Positions 44,886 to 52,776 of a stretch of DNA of 58,140 nucleotides are shown here, piece by piece. The DNA lies in assembly GCA_039024435.1 (NCBI GenBank), contig JBCCQH010000037.1, positions 1 through 58,140 on the forward strand, read 5' to 3'. Every line of letters begins with the position of its first letter. The first letter of the stretch is position 1. The notes below the pieces were generated by a model, which saw only the letters and a program-made list of their open reading frames with translations, was not told where the DNA came from and searched no databases. Source of the DNA: JBCCQH01 sp039024435 (GTDB taxonomy: Bacteria > Bacteroidota > Bacteroidia > J057 > JADKCL01). A program made the translations under genes and the position numbers.

Positions 44886-46928
44886 ATGGCAACCGACGAA
44901 AGTGCAAGAAGCACCCTGAAAAAATTGTTCGTAAAAGGCGCCCGGCCTACGGCGGAAGATTTCTACTTGATATTTGATTCGTTCGTGAATGTCTACGACG
45001 GTGCGACCGAGGACGAAATCGGGGGATTGCTGACCGGATCGGGCGATACGCTGAACGACCGCCTGAGTGGCCATGACAGCCGTCTCGACGACCATACGGC
45101 TCGCCTTGACAGTGCGGAACTCACCGTCAACGATCACGGAACCCGTCTGGGCACCGCCGAGAGCGACATCAGCGGGCACGATACCCGCCTGGACCGGGTG
45201 GACAGCATCCTGAATGAGAATGGGGGGAACCTCAAGGTGGAACCCTCTTCCAGTGCGAACGGCCAGGACATCTACCTTTTGCCCACTACGAACGGCAATA
45301 TCGGTCTGGGGACGAATGATCCGCAGACTTTTGTGGACATCACCCAGCAAAATGCCACCCTCCGGGTACACGGCCGGGACCACGAGGACTACAATACCCA
45401 AGGTACAATTGAAGTTTACGGCTCACGCGACAACGACGGCGATGCCTTCGGTGAATTCCGGTTTTACAACTATGAAGCCGATTACGATGCGGAAGATTTT
45501 TGGGCGGCCAGTATCAAAGCGGTGCGGTCAAATCCCAATGGATCCGCGCTCGTTTTCAGCACCTCCGAAGATGGTACGGTCTCGGACCGCCTGTCCATCG
45601 TCGAAGATGGCAAGGTAGGGATCGGGACCGATGCCCCGGAGGAACTGGTTCACGTGCGCGGGGACAATGCCACCGTACGGGTAGATGGCCGGGCCGATTC
45701 GACGGATGGCCGAATCGGGACGGTTGAGCTTTGCGGCGCCAAAGACGGGGATGGCAATTCTTTCGGGGAGCTTTTGTTCTGCAATTACGACCAGAGCGCC
45801 GCTTCGCCGACCGACTTGCGCGTCGCCGGGATCAAGGCCATCCGTTCCGATACCGACAGCGCCGACGTGCGCATCCAGACCGCCAACAACGGCACGCTTG
45901 CGGATCACTTTACCGTCGATTACAGCGGTCAAGTGGGCATCGGTACGGTCGAGCCGAGCGAAATTCTGGACATCCGCAAAGGAAATGGCGTGCTGCGGAT
46001 GGACGGACGGGATGGCGCTACCTCTTCGACCCAGGCGACCATCTCCCTGTACGGCGCGCGCAACAGCGACGGCAATGCGTTTGGGGAATTGCGCTTCCAC
46101 AATTACGACGCCAATGGGGGATCCCCGGCGGATTTCACTGCGGCCGGCATCCGGGGTTTCCGCAGTGGGACCGAAGGCGCCGAACTGCGCCTCAGCACCG
46201 CGAAGAATGGCACCTTGGCGGATCGCCTCACCATCGATCCCGACGGCCAGGTCGGGATCGCTACGACCGATCCCCAGGCTTTGTTGCACCTCCGCCAGCA
46301 GAACGCCAGTCTGCGGGTGGATGGCCGCGCCGGAAACGACAGCAATTCCCAAGGAAGCATCCTGACCTACGGCGCCCGGGGTGCCGATGGGGTGATTTTT
46401 GGAGAGTTGTCCTTTTACAATTACAGCAACCAGGCAGCTTCGCCAACCGAGTACCTGGGGACGCGCATTTCCGGCGTTTACTCCGGGGACAATGGGGGAG
46501 AATTGCGTTTTGGCACGGCCAAGGACGGTACCCTGACCGATCACCTCACCATCAGCGACGAGGGGGCAGTGAACATCGGCAGCCGGTTTTCTTTCGGCAC
46601 CGCCGGCGACTTTGCCATCAATGGCCAAGTGCCCATCGTTTTTGAACGCTATGAAGGGATCGGGGACAACTTGAATTACAATACGGGATATTCAGTCGAA
46701 GATTACAATGCCGCGATCATTGGCTACTTAACCGCGGGGGTAAACATCAATGAAGGTGGAAGCAATACCAACTTCATCCGCTTGCGGATGCAGGTTGAAA
46801 CCAGCAAAAAGCCGGCTACCTGGAAGATCCGCGCCGATTTGGCCTCCAGTAGCAACCACGAGAACTGGTCAGTGGACGTCATGTTTGTCAGTAGAAAAAT
46901 GTCCCTTCGCAATGGCTATTCATTCTAG
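44886..46928 (+). CDS. Modular tail fibre protein with four 105-106-aa repeats (680 aa)
   Basis: Residues 1-50 hold an attachment motif LKKLFVKGARPTAEDFYLIF then DSFVN. Residues ~52-110 are a coiled coil of SGHDSRLDDHTARLDSAE-type heptads. Four tandem modules follow (about 139-243, 244-349, 350-455, 456-561), each with a V-G-I-G-T-x-x-P start, an LRVDGR strand, a YGARxxDGxxFGEL segment and a GTLxDxLT end. The last ~120 residues (RYEGIGDNLNYNTG and following) are shared with the next gene. Probably a trimeric receptor-binding fibre at the baseplate. Confidence 0.85.
   Translation: MATDESARSTLKKLFVKGARPTAEDFYLIFDSFVNVYDGATEDEIGGLLTGSGDTLNDRLSGHDSRLDDHTARLDSAELTVNDHGTRLGTAESDISGHDTRLDRVDSILNENGGNLKVEPSSSANGQDIYLLPTTNGNIGLGTNDPQTFVDITQQNATLRVHGRDHEDYNTQGTIEVYGSRDNDGDAFGEFRFYNYEADYDAEDFWAASIKAVRSNPNGSALVFSTSEDGTVSDRLSIVEDGKVGIGTDAPEELVHVRGDNATVRVDGRADSTDGRIGTVELCGAKDGDGNSFGELLFCNYDQSAASPTDLRVAGIKAIRSDTDSADVRIQTANNGTLADHFTVDYSGQVGIGTVEPSEILDIRKGNGVLRMDGRDGATSSTQATISLYGARNSDGNAFGELRFHNYDANGGSPADFTAAGIRGFRSGTEGAELRLSTAKNGTLADRLTIDPDGQVGIATTDPQALLHLRQQNASLRVDGRAGNDSNSQGSILTYGARGADGVIFGELSFYNYSNQAASPTEYLGTRISGVYSGDNGGELRFGTAKDGTLTDHLTISDEGAVNIGSRFSFGTAGDFAINGQVPIVFERYEGIGDNLNYNTGYSVEDYNAAIIGYLTAGVNINEGGSNTNFIRLRMQVETSKKPATWKIRADLASSSNHENWSVDVMFVSRKMSLRNGYSF
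45300..46568 (+). repeat. Four tandem coding modules of 315-318 bp in fibre 1
   Basis: Module starts at 45300, 45615, 45933 and 46251, last module ending at 46568. The protein identity between modules is moderate (about 40-55 percent by eye), with the first the most divergent. This suggests old duplications and in-frame expansion of fibre length. Confidence 0.85.
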
Positions 46929-46986
46929 GACCGGGGGCAGGACGCAAGGCGTATTCCCACCCAATCAATTGCTCCGGCGCCGGTCC
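46928..46986 (+). other. Intra-operon inverted repeat between the two fibre genes
   Basis: GGACCGG at the end of fibre 1 pairs with CCGGTCC at 46980-46986, with an overlapping GCAGGAC/CCTGC pairing. The ~110-nt gap is the largest inside this part of the operon. It could modulate expression of the second fibre or be a recombination scar; evidence is weak. Confidence 0.25.
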
Positions 46987-47039
46987 TGCTCCTGCGCAAT
47001 AATCTGAATCAGTATACGACCATCATCTAACGCTTTGTT

Positions 47040-48566
47040 ATGGCAACCCAAGACAACGGAAGGACCAATCTCGAAGACCTGTTTTCGGACGGATCTCGCC
47101 CCACGGGGGACGATTTTACCTTGCTGATTGAATCGTTTGTGAACCGCTACAACGGTTCCCTCAACGACGAAATCGGGGAACTCAAGGTGGACGACGATAC
47201 GCTGAGCAATCGCCTGCAGACCAATGATTCGCAGTTGACCAATCTGGAAACCACCACCGGTGATCATACCACCCGCATCACTGACCTGGAAGATTACGTC
47301 GGCACCAAAAGTGGAAGCATCACCAGTCTGACCACCGCCACGGAAGACCATACCACCCGCATCACTGACCTGGAAGATTACGTCGGCACCAGAAGTGGGA
47401 ACATCACGAGTCTAACCGTCACCACTGAAGATCATATCCAACGTATCGCTGCCCTGGAAGGCGATGTCGGCAGCAATGCCAACGACATTGCTGCGAACGA
47501 GCTTACCCTGGTTCGGGTCGACTCCATTCTGACCGAGAACTCCACTGCTTTACAGATAAAGCCCCTTACCTATTCGGGGGATCAGCACATCGAGCTGCTG
47601 CCCGGCGGCAATGGCAATCTCGGTATCGGGACCACAACCCCCACGGAACTGGTGGATATCCGGCGGGAGAGTGCGACCCTCCGGCTCAATGGCCGGGCCG
47701 ATGCCTCCCAAGGGGTCCGTGCCACCATTGAGACCTACGGCGCCCGGGACAACGACGACGAAGAGTTTGCCGAACTGTTGTTTTACAACTACGACGACAA
47801 CGCTTCGTCGAAGCAGGACTATCCCGGTACGCGGATCCAGGGGGTACGCTCGGGAGCAAACGGAGCTGAACTGCGGTTTGCTACCGCCAAAAGTGGCACC
47901 CTGACCGATCACCTCACCATCGATCCCGACGGGCAGGTGGGTATCGGCACAACCGATCCCGATTCTGTTTTGCACATCGAGCACGCGAATGCCATCCTGC
48001 GGGTGGATGGACGAAAAGGAGAAGAAAGTGGTCGGTGGGGAATACTCGAAACCTTCGGGGCCCGCGACAGCGGTAACAATGCCTTCGGGGAATTGCGCTT
48101 TTACAACTATGACCGCGGGGTGGCGGCTCCCGAAGATAAACTCAGTGCCCGAATCACCGCCGCCCACTCGGATACTGACGGCAGCCGACTGCAGTTTGCC
48201 ACCATGAAGGAAGGCACCCTGCAAGATCACCTCATTATCGAAAACAACGGTGATATCCTCGTCCACGGCAGCAAGCCCATCTTTTTCATTCGCTACGAAG
48301 GCATCGGGGACAACCTCAACTTTGACACCGAAGTCCTAGTGAGCGACTACAACGCCGGCATCGTCGGCTATGTTACGGAAAGCGTCAACATATCTGAATC
48401 CAATACCGATATGACTTTTATCCGGTTGCGGATGTTGGAGAACAACGGCACCTGGAGGATCCGGGCCGATCTACATTCTGAATCGGGCAACCCGGAAAAT
48501 TGGTACGTGGATGTCCTTTTCATTAGTACGGCGATTTCTGATTACACGGTTTACCAGTCCACTTAA
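47040..48566 (+). CDS. Modular tail fibre protein with two 106-aa repeats (508 aa)
   Basis: A shorter paralogue of the preceding fibre. The N-terminal anchor NLEDLFSDGSRPTGDDFTLL then IESFVN matches it, followed by a different coiled-coil stalk built of 28-residue units (HTTRITDLEDYVGTKSGSIT). Two modules start at 47619 and 47937 with the same VGIGT, LRVDGR and FGELRFYNY landmarks. The C-terminal ~100 residues again begin RYEGIGDNLN and end with a NWYVDVLFIS strand. Two fibres of different length on one particle, or alternative fibres, are both possible. Confidence 0.85.
   Translation: MATQDNGRTNLEDLFSDGSRPTGDDFTLLIESFVNRYNGSLNDEIGELKVDDDTLSNRLQTNDSQLTNLETTTGDHTTRITDLEDYVGTKSGSITSLTTATEDHTTRITDLEDYVGTRSGNITSLTVTTEDHIQRIAALEGDVGSNANDIAANELTLVRVDSILTENSTALQIKPLTYSGDQHIELLPGGNGNLGIGTTTPTELVDIRRESATLRLNGRADASQGVRATIETYGARDNDDEEFAELLFYNYDDNASSKQDYPGTRIQGVRSGANGAELRFATAKSGTLTDHLTIDPDGQVGIGTTDPDSVLHIEHANAILRVDGRKGEESGRWGILETFGARDSGNNAFGELRFYNYDRGVAAPEDKLSARITAAHSDTDGSRLQFATMKEGTLQDHLIIENNGDILVHGSKPIFFIRYEGIGDNLNFDTEVLVSDYNAGIVGYVTESVNISESNTDMTFIRLRMLENNGTWRIRADLHSESGNPENWYVDVLFISTAISDYTVYQST
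47262..47429 (+). repeat. Two 84-bp tandem repeats encoding coiled-coil stalk
   Basis: Units 47262-47345 and 47346-47429 are nearly identical for the first 45 bases and still similar after that; a third degenerate unit follows. 84 bp equals 28 residues, exactly four heptads, so unit number can change stalk length without breaking the coil register. A recent duplication. Confidence 0.85.
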
Positions 48567-48570
48567 CGAT

Positions 48571-49038
48571 ATGGCACAGCAACAACCACTCACGCTCAAA
48601 GGCTACTTCGTACGCGAAGCTACGCCGACCCAGATCCAATTCGAAGATCTGATCGACTCCTTCCTGCCCATGTCTCCGGACGATTCGGAGAGCATCTCTA
48701 CGGTCAGCACCATTGTCGAAATTTCCCGGGAAAAAATCAACTTTCTCGACACCGTGAAGGACGCCGATCCGGACTTTACCGATCCGGAAAGCGTGCGCTC
48801 GATTGTCGAATACTTTGTCGGGTTGCTCACCAAGGAAGAAGACGCTACCGCCGTGATTGATACCGGTGTTTCGGCACGTGCCATTATGTCTTATCCCTCT
48901 GACTCCACCAGCAAATACCAGGGAAGGATCTGGACCGGAACGGGCACCAGCCCCGATCAGATCGGCATCTGCCTGACCGGTTGGGACGGCAGCATCATTT
49001 ACGACCTCCCTTCGGATACCATCTCTGTCTACACCTAA
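48571..49038 (+). CDS. Short fibre-like or adaptor protein (155 aa)
   Basis: The ATG at 48571 gives MAQQQPLTLKGYFVREATPT then QIQFEDLIDSFLPM, which lines up with the N-terminal anchors of both upstream fibre genes (LxxxF, PTxxxF, IDSF). A helical stretch (ISREKINFLDTVKDADP) follows, then a short beta-rich end; the 106-aa modules and the shared C-terminal domain are absent. It may be a baseplate fibre adaptor, a short fibre or a decoration. I do not know a named family. Confidence 0.7.
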   Translation: MAQQQPLTLKGYFVREATPTQIQFEDLIDSFLPMSPDDSESISTVSTIVEISREKINFLDTVKDADPDFTDPESVRSIVEYFVGLLTKEEDATAVIDTGVSARAIMSYPSDSTSKYQGRIWTGTGTSPDQIGICLTGWDGSIIYDLPSDTISVYT

Positions 49039-49043
49039 TCGCC

Positions 49044-52000
49044 ATGGCCACTTCCACCACCATTTCCAATGCCGCTCCGTCCACCTCGGCTCAGGACTAC
49101 ACCTGGCTGCGGGAGCAAGGCATCGCCCACCTGCAGGAACTGGCGGGCGACGTCTGGACCGACTACAATGCCCACGATCCCGGGGTGACGCTGCTGGAGC
49201 AATTGTGCTTCGCCATCACCGAATTGGGGGTGCGCAGCCAGACGAGCATGGAAGATATTCTGGCCGCTCCCCCCGGCCAAACCGGCCCGGTCAACTTCTA
49301 CACCGCCCGGGACATCCTGCACTGCCGGGCCCTTACGCTAAATGACTACCGGGCGCTGATCATTGATTGTCCCGGCATCCTCAATGCCTGGCTGCGGACC
49401 CAGGAAGCCGACGCCGGGGGTACGGTGGGCTACTACGCAGTCACCCTGGAATATGAATCTGACCTGGACCACGCCATCGAAGCGTTGGAAGCGCTGGACT
49501 TCGATACCGGAGATCCCACCACGCTCGAAGAACAGAAAGAAGCGGTCCGTCAGTACGTCCTCATTGTGCTGCACAACAATCGAAATCTTTGCGAAATCTT
49601 TCTGGATGACTTCGAAGAAGTCGCCTCCACCAACATCACTTTCCAGGCCAGCCTGGAAATCGATGCCAGCGTATCTCCGGAAGAGGTCCTGGCCCATATC
49701 TGGTACGACATCGAACAATTGTTTGCCCGGGCACCGGGATTCTATACCATCGGGGAACTGCAGGACCGCGGGCTGACCACCAACCAGATCTTTGATGGGC
49801 CCCAATTGCTGCACGGATTTATGGATCCGGACGAACTCGCCGAGACCGCGGCCTACGCCTCCGGGGCGGAGGACAGTTACGTGTACGCTTCCCACCTCAC
49901 GCGGAAGATCATGGAAGTGGCGGGAATTTTGGGGGTGACCAATATGCTCATCTCCGGGGGGGTGATCAGCAATGAACGTTGGAGCCTGGTGGTTCGTTCG
50001 GGCTACGTCCCGCGCCTGGACATCGACAATTGCCGCGACATCTCCTTTACCCGGGGCAGCCTGAATCTGCAAGTGGATTACGATGAAGCCTACCAGCGGT
50101 ATAAAGACCTGAAAGCCACCGAACCGGGGCGCAAGCTCACCAGTTTTGTGGATGACCTCGCCATTCCGTCGGGCGAATACCGCGCGCTGGACCAGTACGA
50201 CACTTTGCAGAACGATTTTCCCAGGATCTACCGCATCGGGTACGGGGAAATGCCGGACGATGCCGATACTGCACGCGTCGCCAAGGCCCGGCAACTCAAG
50301 GCCTACTTGCAGTTCTTCGAGCAACTGCTCGCCAACTTTTTTCGGCAGTTGAATGCGGTCCCCGAATTGCTGGCGCTGGATGAGGCGCCCACCACAACCT
50401 ATTTCCACCAGGTCACCGCGGACATTCCCGGCTTACCGGCGTTGTGGGCGGGCATCGACGACCTGGACAGCGATTACCTAAGTGGGGCTCAATCCGCCGT
50501 TGCTTCCGGCGACCTGGAAGAAATTCACACGCCTTCCGAAACCGTGGAAGATGATCGCCAGAACCGCTGGCTGGACTACCTCCTGGCCCGTTTTTGCGAA
50601 GATTTTACCGATTTTTCTCTGGTGATGTACGCCGCGGGCAACCGCGACTCCCTGGCGGAGAGCAAGCGCAATTTCCTGAGCAATTATCCGGAAATCAGCC
50701 GGTCCCGGGGTGGGGGATACAGCAGTTACGCCCACCAGGAATATTACCGGAACAATTACGAATTGGATTCCGACAACATCTCGGGATTCAAACTGCGGGT
50801 GGCCAGCCTGCTCGGGATCAGCCGCCCCAATGCCGACTACTTGATGCCGGAGTGGGGGTCCAGCATCGCCTTGAGTCACGGGGTTCCCCGCGAGGAGGCT
50901 TTGGCCTTCGTCAATGATTTCAACGCGCCCCTCGATGAACTCGAAGCGGTGTCGCCCCAAGCTTTGTACGTCACTTACGCTGAACTGGAAAATCAGGCGC
51001 GCATCTTTTACATGCTTGCCGGGGGCACTGGTGACCGAGTTCTGGGCAAGGTGACCTTCGTCGAGCACGAAGTGATCGAAGGATCGACCGATCCCACTTA
51101 CGCCGAAGAGTTGTGCGATTCGCTGAACGAATACCTGGCCACGGCCCGGACCGGACAGTCCTCTTACAGCGTTTTGTTCAGTCATTTTTCGGGGATGTAC
51201 AGCGCTACCGATAGCGAGCTGGACCAAATGAGCCAAGACACCGAGATCAACGATCTGATCGTGGGGTTGGTCAACACGGAGGCGCCCGAACTGGAGGTGG
51301 TAGCCAATTTCAACGTGCAGTATGAAGCGATCCTTCAGGAAGATGAGGTTGTGCAGTTGAGTTATTCCGACAGCGTGACCTTTTCCACCGAAGGGGAAGA
51401 AGATGCGATTGACAATCTCGAGACTGCCCTGAATACCATTTTGGCGGATATCCGCAGCGGCGATCTGTCGGAGGTAGACTCGGCAATGGTTTTGGTCTAC
51501 GCTTTATTGCCTGACATGACCGAAGAGGAGCAAGCGCAAGTCCGGGATTGGTACAGCGCCAACTGGAACCTTTTTCAAGATACATACTACGAAAAACCGC
51601 AGATGCGTACGCGCAGTACGGGCACCCGCATTCAGTTGGTCCTGGTGAATTTGGTGCCGGAAACCCGTTTCACTTCGGATCCCATCCACGGCACCGACGA
51701 GAACGATGCGATTGCGGCGATGGATCTCGATAAAATCGAGACCAACCTAGAAAATATCCGCGCGGGAGAACTGGCCACCATTCAGTTAAAAGAACTGCTG
51801 GGGGCCGTATACGCCACCGATAATTGGTTCGGGACGACGGGGATCCGCTACGACAGCGAGGAAGACCTGATCGATCAGCTCATTGCCTTGCAAGGGGACA
51901 CCGGAGCATTTGCGGTGGGAGACAGCGCGGAGGTGGGAACGCACTTCGTGGAACTGAGGATCGGCGAGGCAACGGGCACGCGCTATTACCATTCAATGCA

Positions 52001-52775
52001 GCTTTTTTCCACCCAAGCGGAGGCGGAGGCGGCGGTGGGCGAGTATACGGCCCTCGACTCTGGATACTTGCAGATGGGGGCGGAGACTGACCCTCAGGAA
52101 CTCCTAAATTTTCACGTGATCGAGCACCTTCACTTCAATACCGGGACCAATGAAGGCCGTTATTACTACCTCTCGCTGATCGACGCTGACGATCAGGTGA
52201 TGTTCAAATGGCCCTGGATGACCGAAGAAGACCGCAATCGGGTGCTCACGCAAATCCGCGACCACAAGACCGATCTGTTTTTTGATTATATCCCCCTGGA
52301 ATCCAGCGAATCGGTCGTCGATGAGAGCAATACCCGCTATCGGGTCGATGTCTCATTTGCCCAGGACGATTTTGTGGGAACGGGCGAAATCGAATATGAC
52401 TCACTCAACGACGCCGAAGCGGCGGTGACGGCTTTCCACGAGTTCTACCTGGCGGTCCAGGCCGGAGACTACGACGAGGAACTGCTGATCTTCACCAGCC
52501 CGCACCCCTACAATTTCCGTCTTTCGGTATTGCTGCCCGACTGGGCGACGGGGAATTTGGCGGACAGCAGCTACCGGGAGTTGGTGGAACGGACCCTGCG
52601 GGAGGAGTGCCCGGCGCACCTCTTGCTGGAATTGCAGTGGGTGGACAAGGGGATGATGCTGCAAGCGGAGACCATCGCCGATGCCTGGCTGGCCGCCCGG
52701 AGCGAGGACGAGCCGAATTCGCTGCTCATCGATGAAATCGCCCGGGAAATGAGTTTGTTCCTCACCCAGCTTTGA
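49044..52775 (+). CDS. Baseplate protein, Pvc12-like (1243 aa)
   Basis: The ATG at 49044 follows the preceding stop by 5 nt. The N-terminal block TDYNAHDPGVTLLEQLCFAI then TELGVRSQ is the hallmark of the second large eCIS baseplate component, related to gp6/baseplate J-type wedges. Further on are FFEQLLANFFRQLNAVPELL and repeated alpha/beta domains with SxDPTYAEELCDSLNEYL-like segments; the end is acidic. It should pair with the 1232-aa protein to form the wedge ring and hold the fibres encoded just upstream. Confidence 0.88.
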   Translation: MATSTTISNAAPSTSAQDYTWLREQGIAHLQELAGDVWTDYNAHDPGVTLLEQLCFAITELGVRSQTSMEDILAAPPGQTGPVNFYTARDILHCRALTLNDYRALIIDCPGILNAWLRTQEADAGGTVGYYAVTLEYESDLDHAIEALEALDFDTGDPTTLEEQKEAVRQYVLIVLHNNRNLCEIFLDDFEEVASTNITFQASLEIDASVSPEEVLAHIWYDIEQLFARAPGFYTIGELQDRGLTTNQIFDGPQLLHGFMDPDELAETAAYASGAEDSYVYASHLTRKIMEVAGILGVTNMLISGGVISNERWSLVVRSGYVPRLDIDNCRDISFTRGSLNLQVDYDEAYQRYKDLKATEPGRKLTSFVDDLAIPSGEYRALDQYDTLQNDFPRIYRIGYGEMPDDADTARVAKARQLKAYLQFFEQLLANFFRQLNAVPELLALDEAPTTTYFHQVTADIPGLPALWAGIDDLDSDYLSGAQSAVASGDLEEIHTPSETVEDDRQNRWLDYLLARFCEDFTDFSLVMYAAGNRDSLAESKRNFLSNYPEISRSRGGGYSSYAHQEYYRNNYELDSDNISGFKLRVASLLGISRPNADYLMPEWGSSIALSHGVPREEALAFVNDFNAPLDELEAVSPQALYVTYAELENQARIFYMLAGGTGDRVLGKVTFVEHEVIEGSTDPTYAEELCDSLNEYLATARTGQSSYSVLFSHFSGMYSATDSELDQMSQDTEINDLIVGLVNTEAPELEVVANFNVQYEAILQEDEVVQLSYSDSVTFSTEGEEDAIDNLETALNTILADIRSGDLSEVDSAMVLVYALLPDMTEEEQAQVRDWYSANWNLFQDTYYEKPQMRTRSTGTRIQLVLVNLVPETRFTSDPIHGTDENDAIAAMDLDKIETNLENIRAGELATIQLKELLGAVYATDNWFGTTGIRYDSEEDLIDQLIALQGDTGAFAVGDSAEVGTHFVELRIGEATGTRYYHSMQLFSTQAEAEAAVGEYTALDSGYLQMGAETDPQELLNFHVIEHLHFNTGTNEGRYYYLSLIDADDQVMFKWPWMTEEDRNRVLTQIRDHKTDLFFDYIPLESSESVVDESNTRYRVDVSFAQDDFVGTGEIEYDSLNDAEAAVTAFHEFYLAVQAGDYDEELLIFTSPHPYNFRLSVLLPDWATGNLADSSYRELVERTLREECPAHLLLELQWVDKGMMLQAETIADAWLAARSEDEPNSLLIDEIAREMSLFLTQL

Positions 52776-52776
52776 T

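Noticed and set aside
47262..47500. Tandem 84-bp repeats considered as a CRISPR array
   Set aside because: The repeats are contiguous, in frame, and encode heptads of a coiled coil. There are no spacers and no cas genes.
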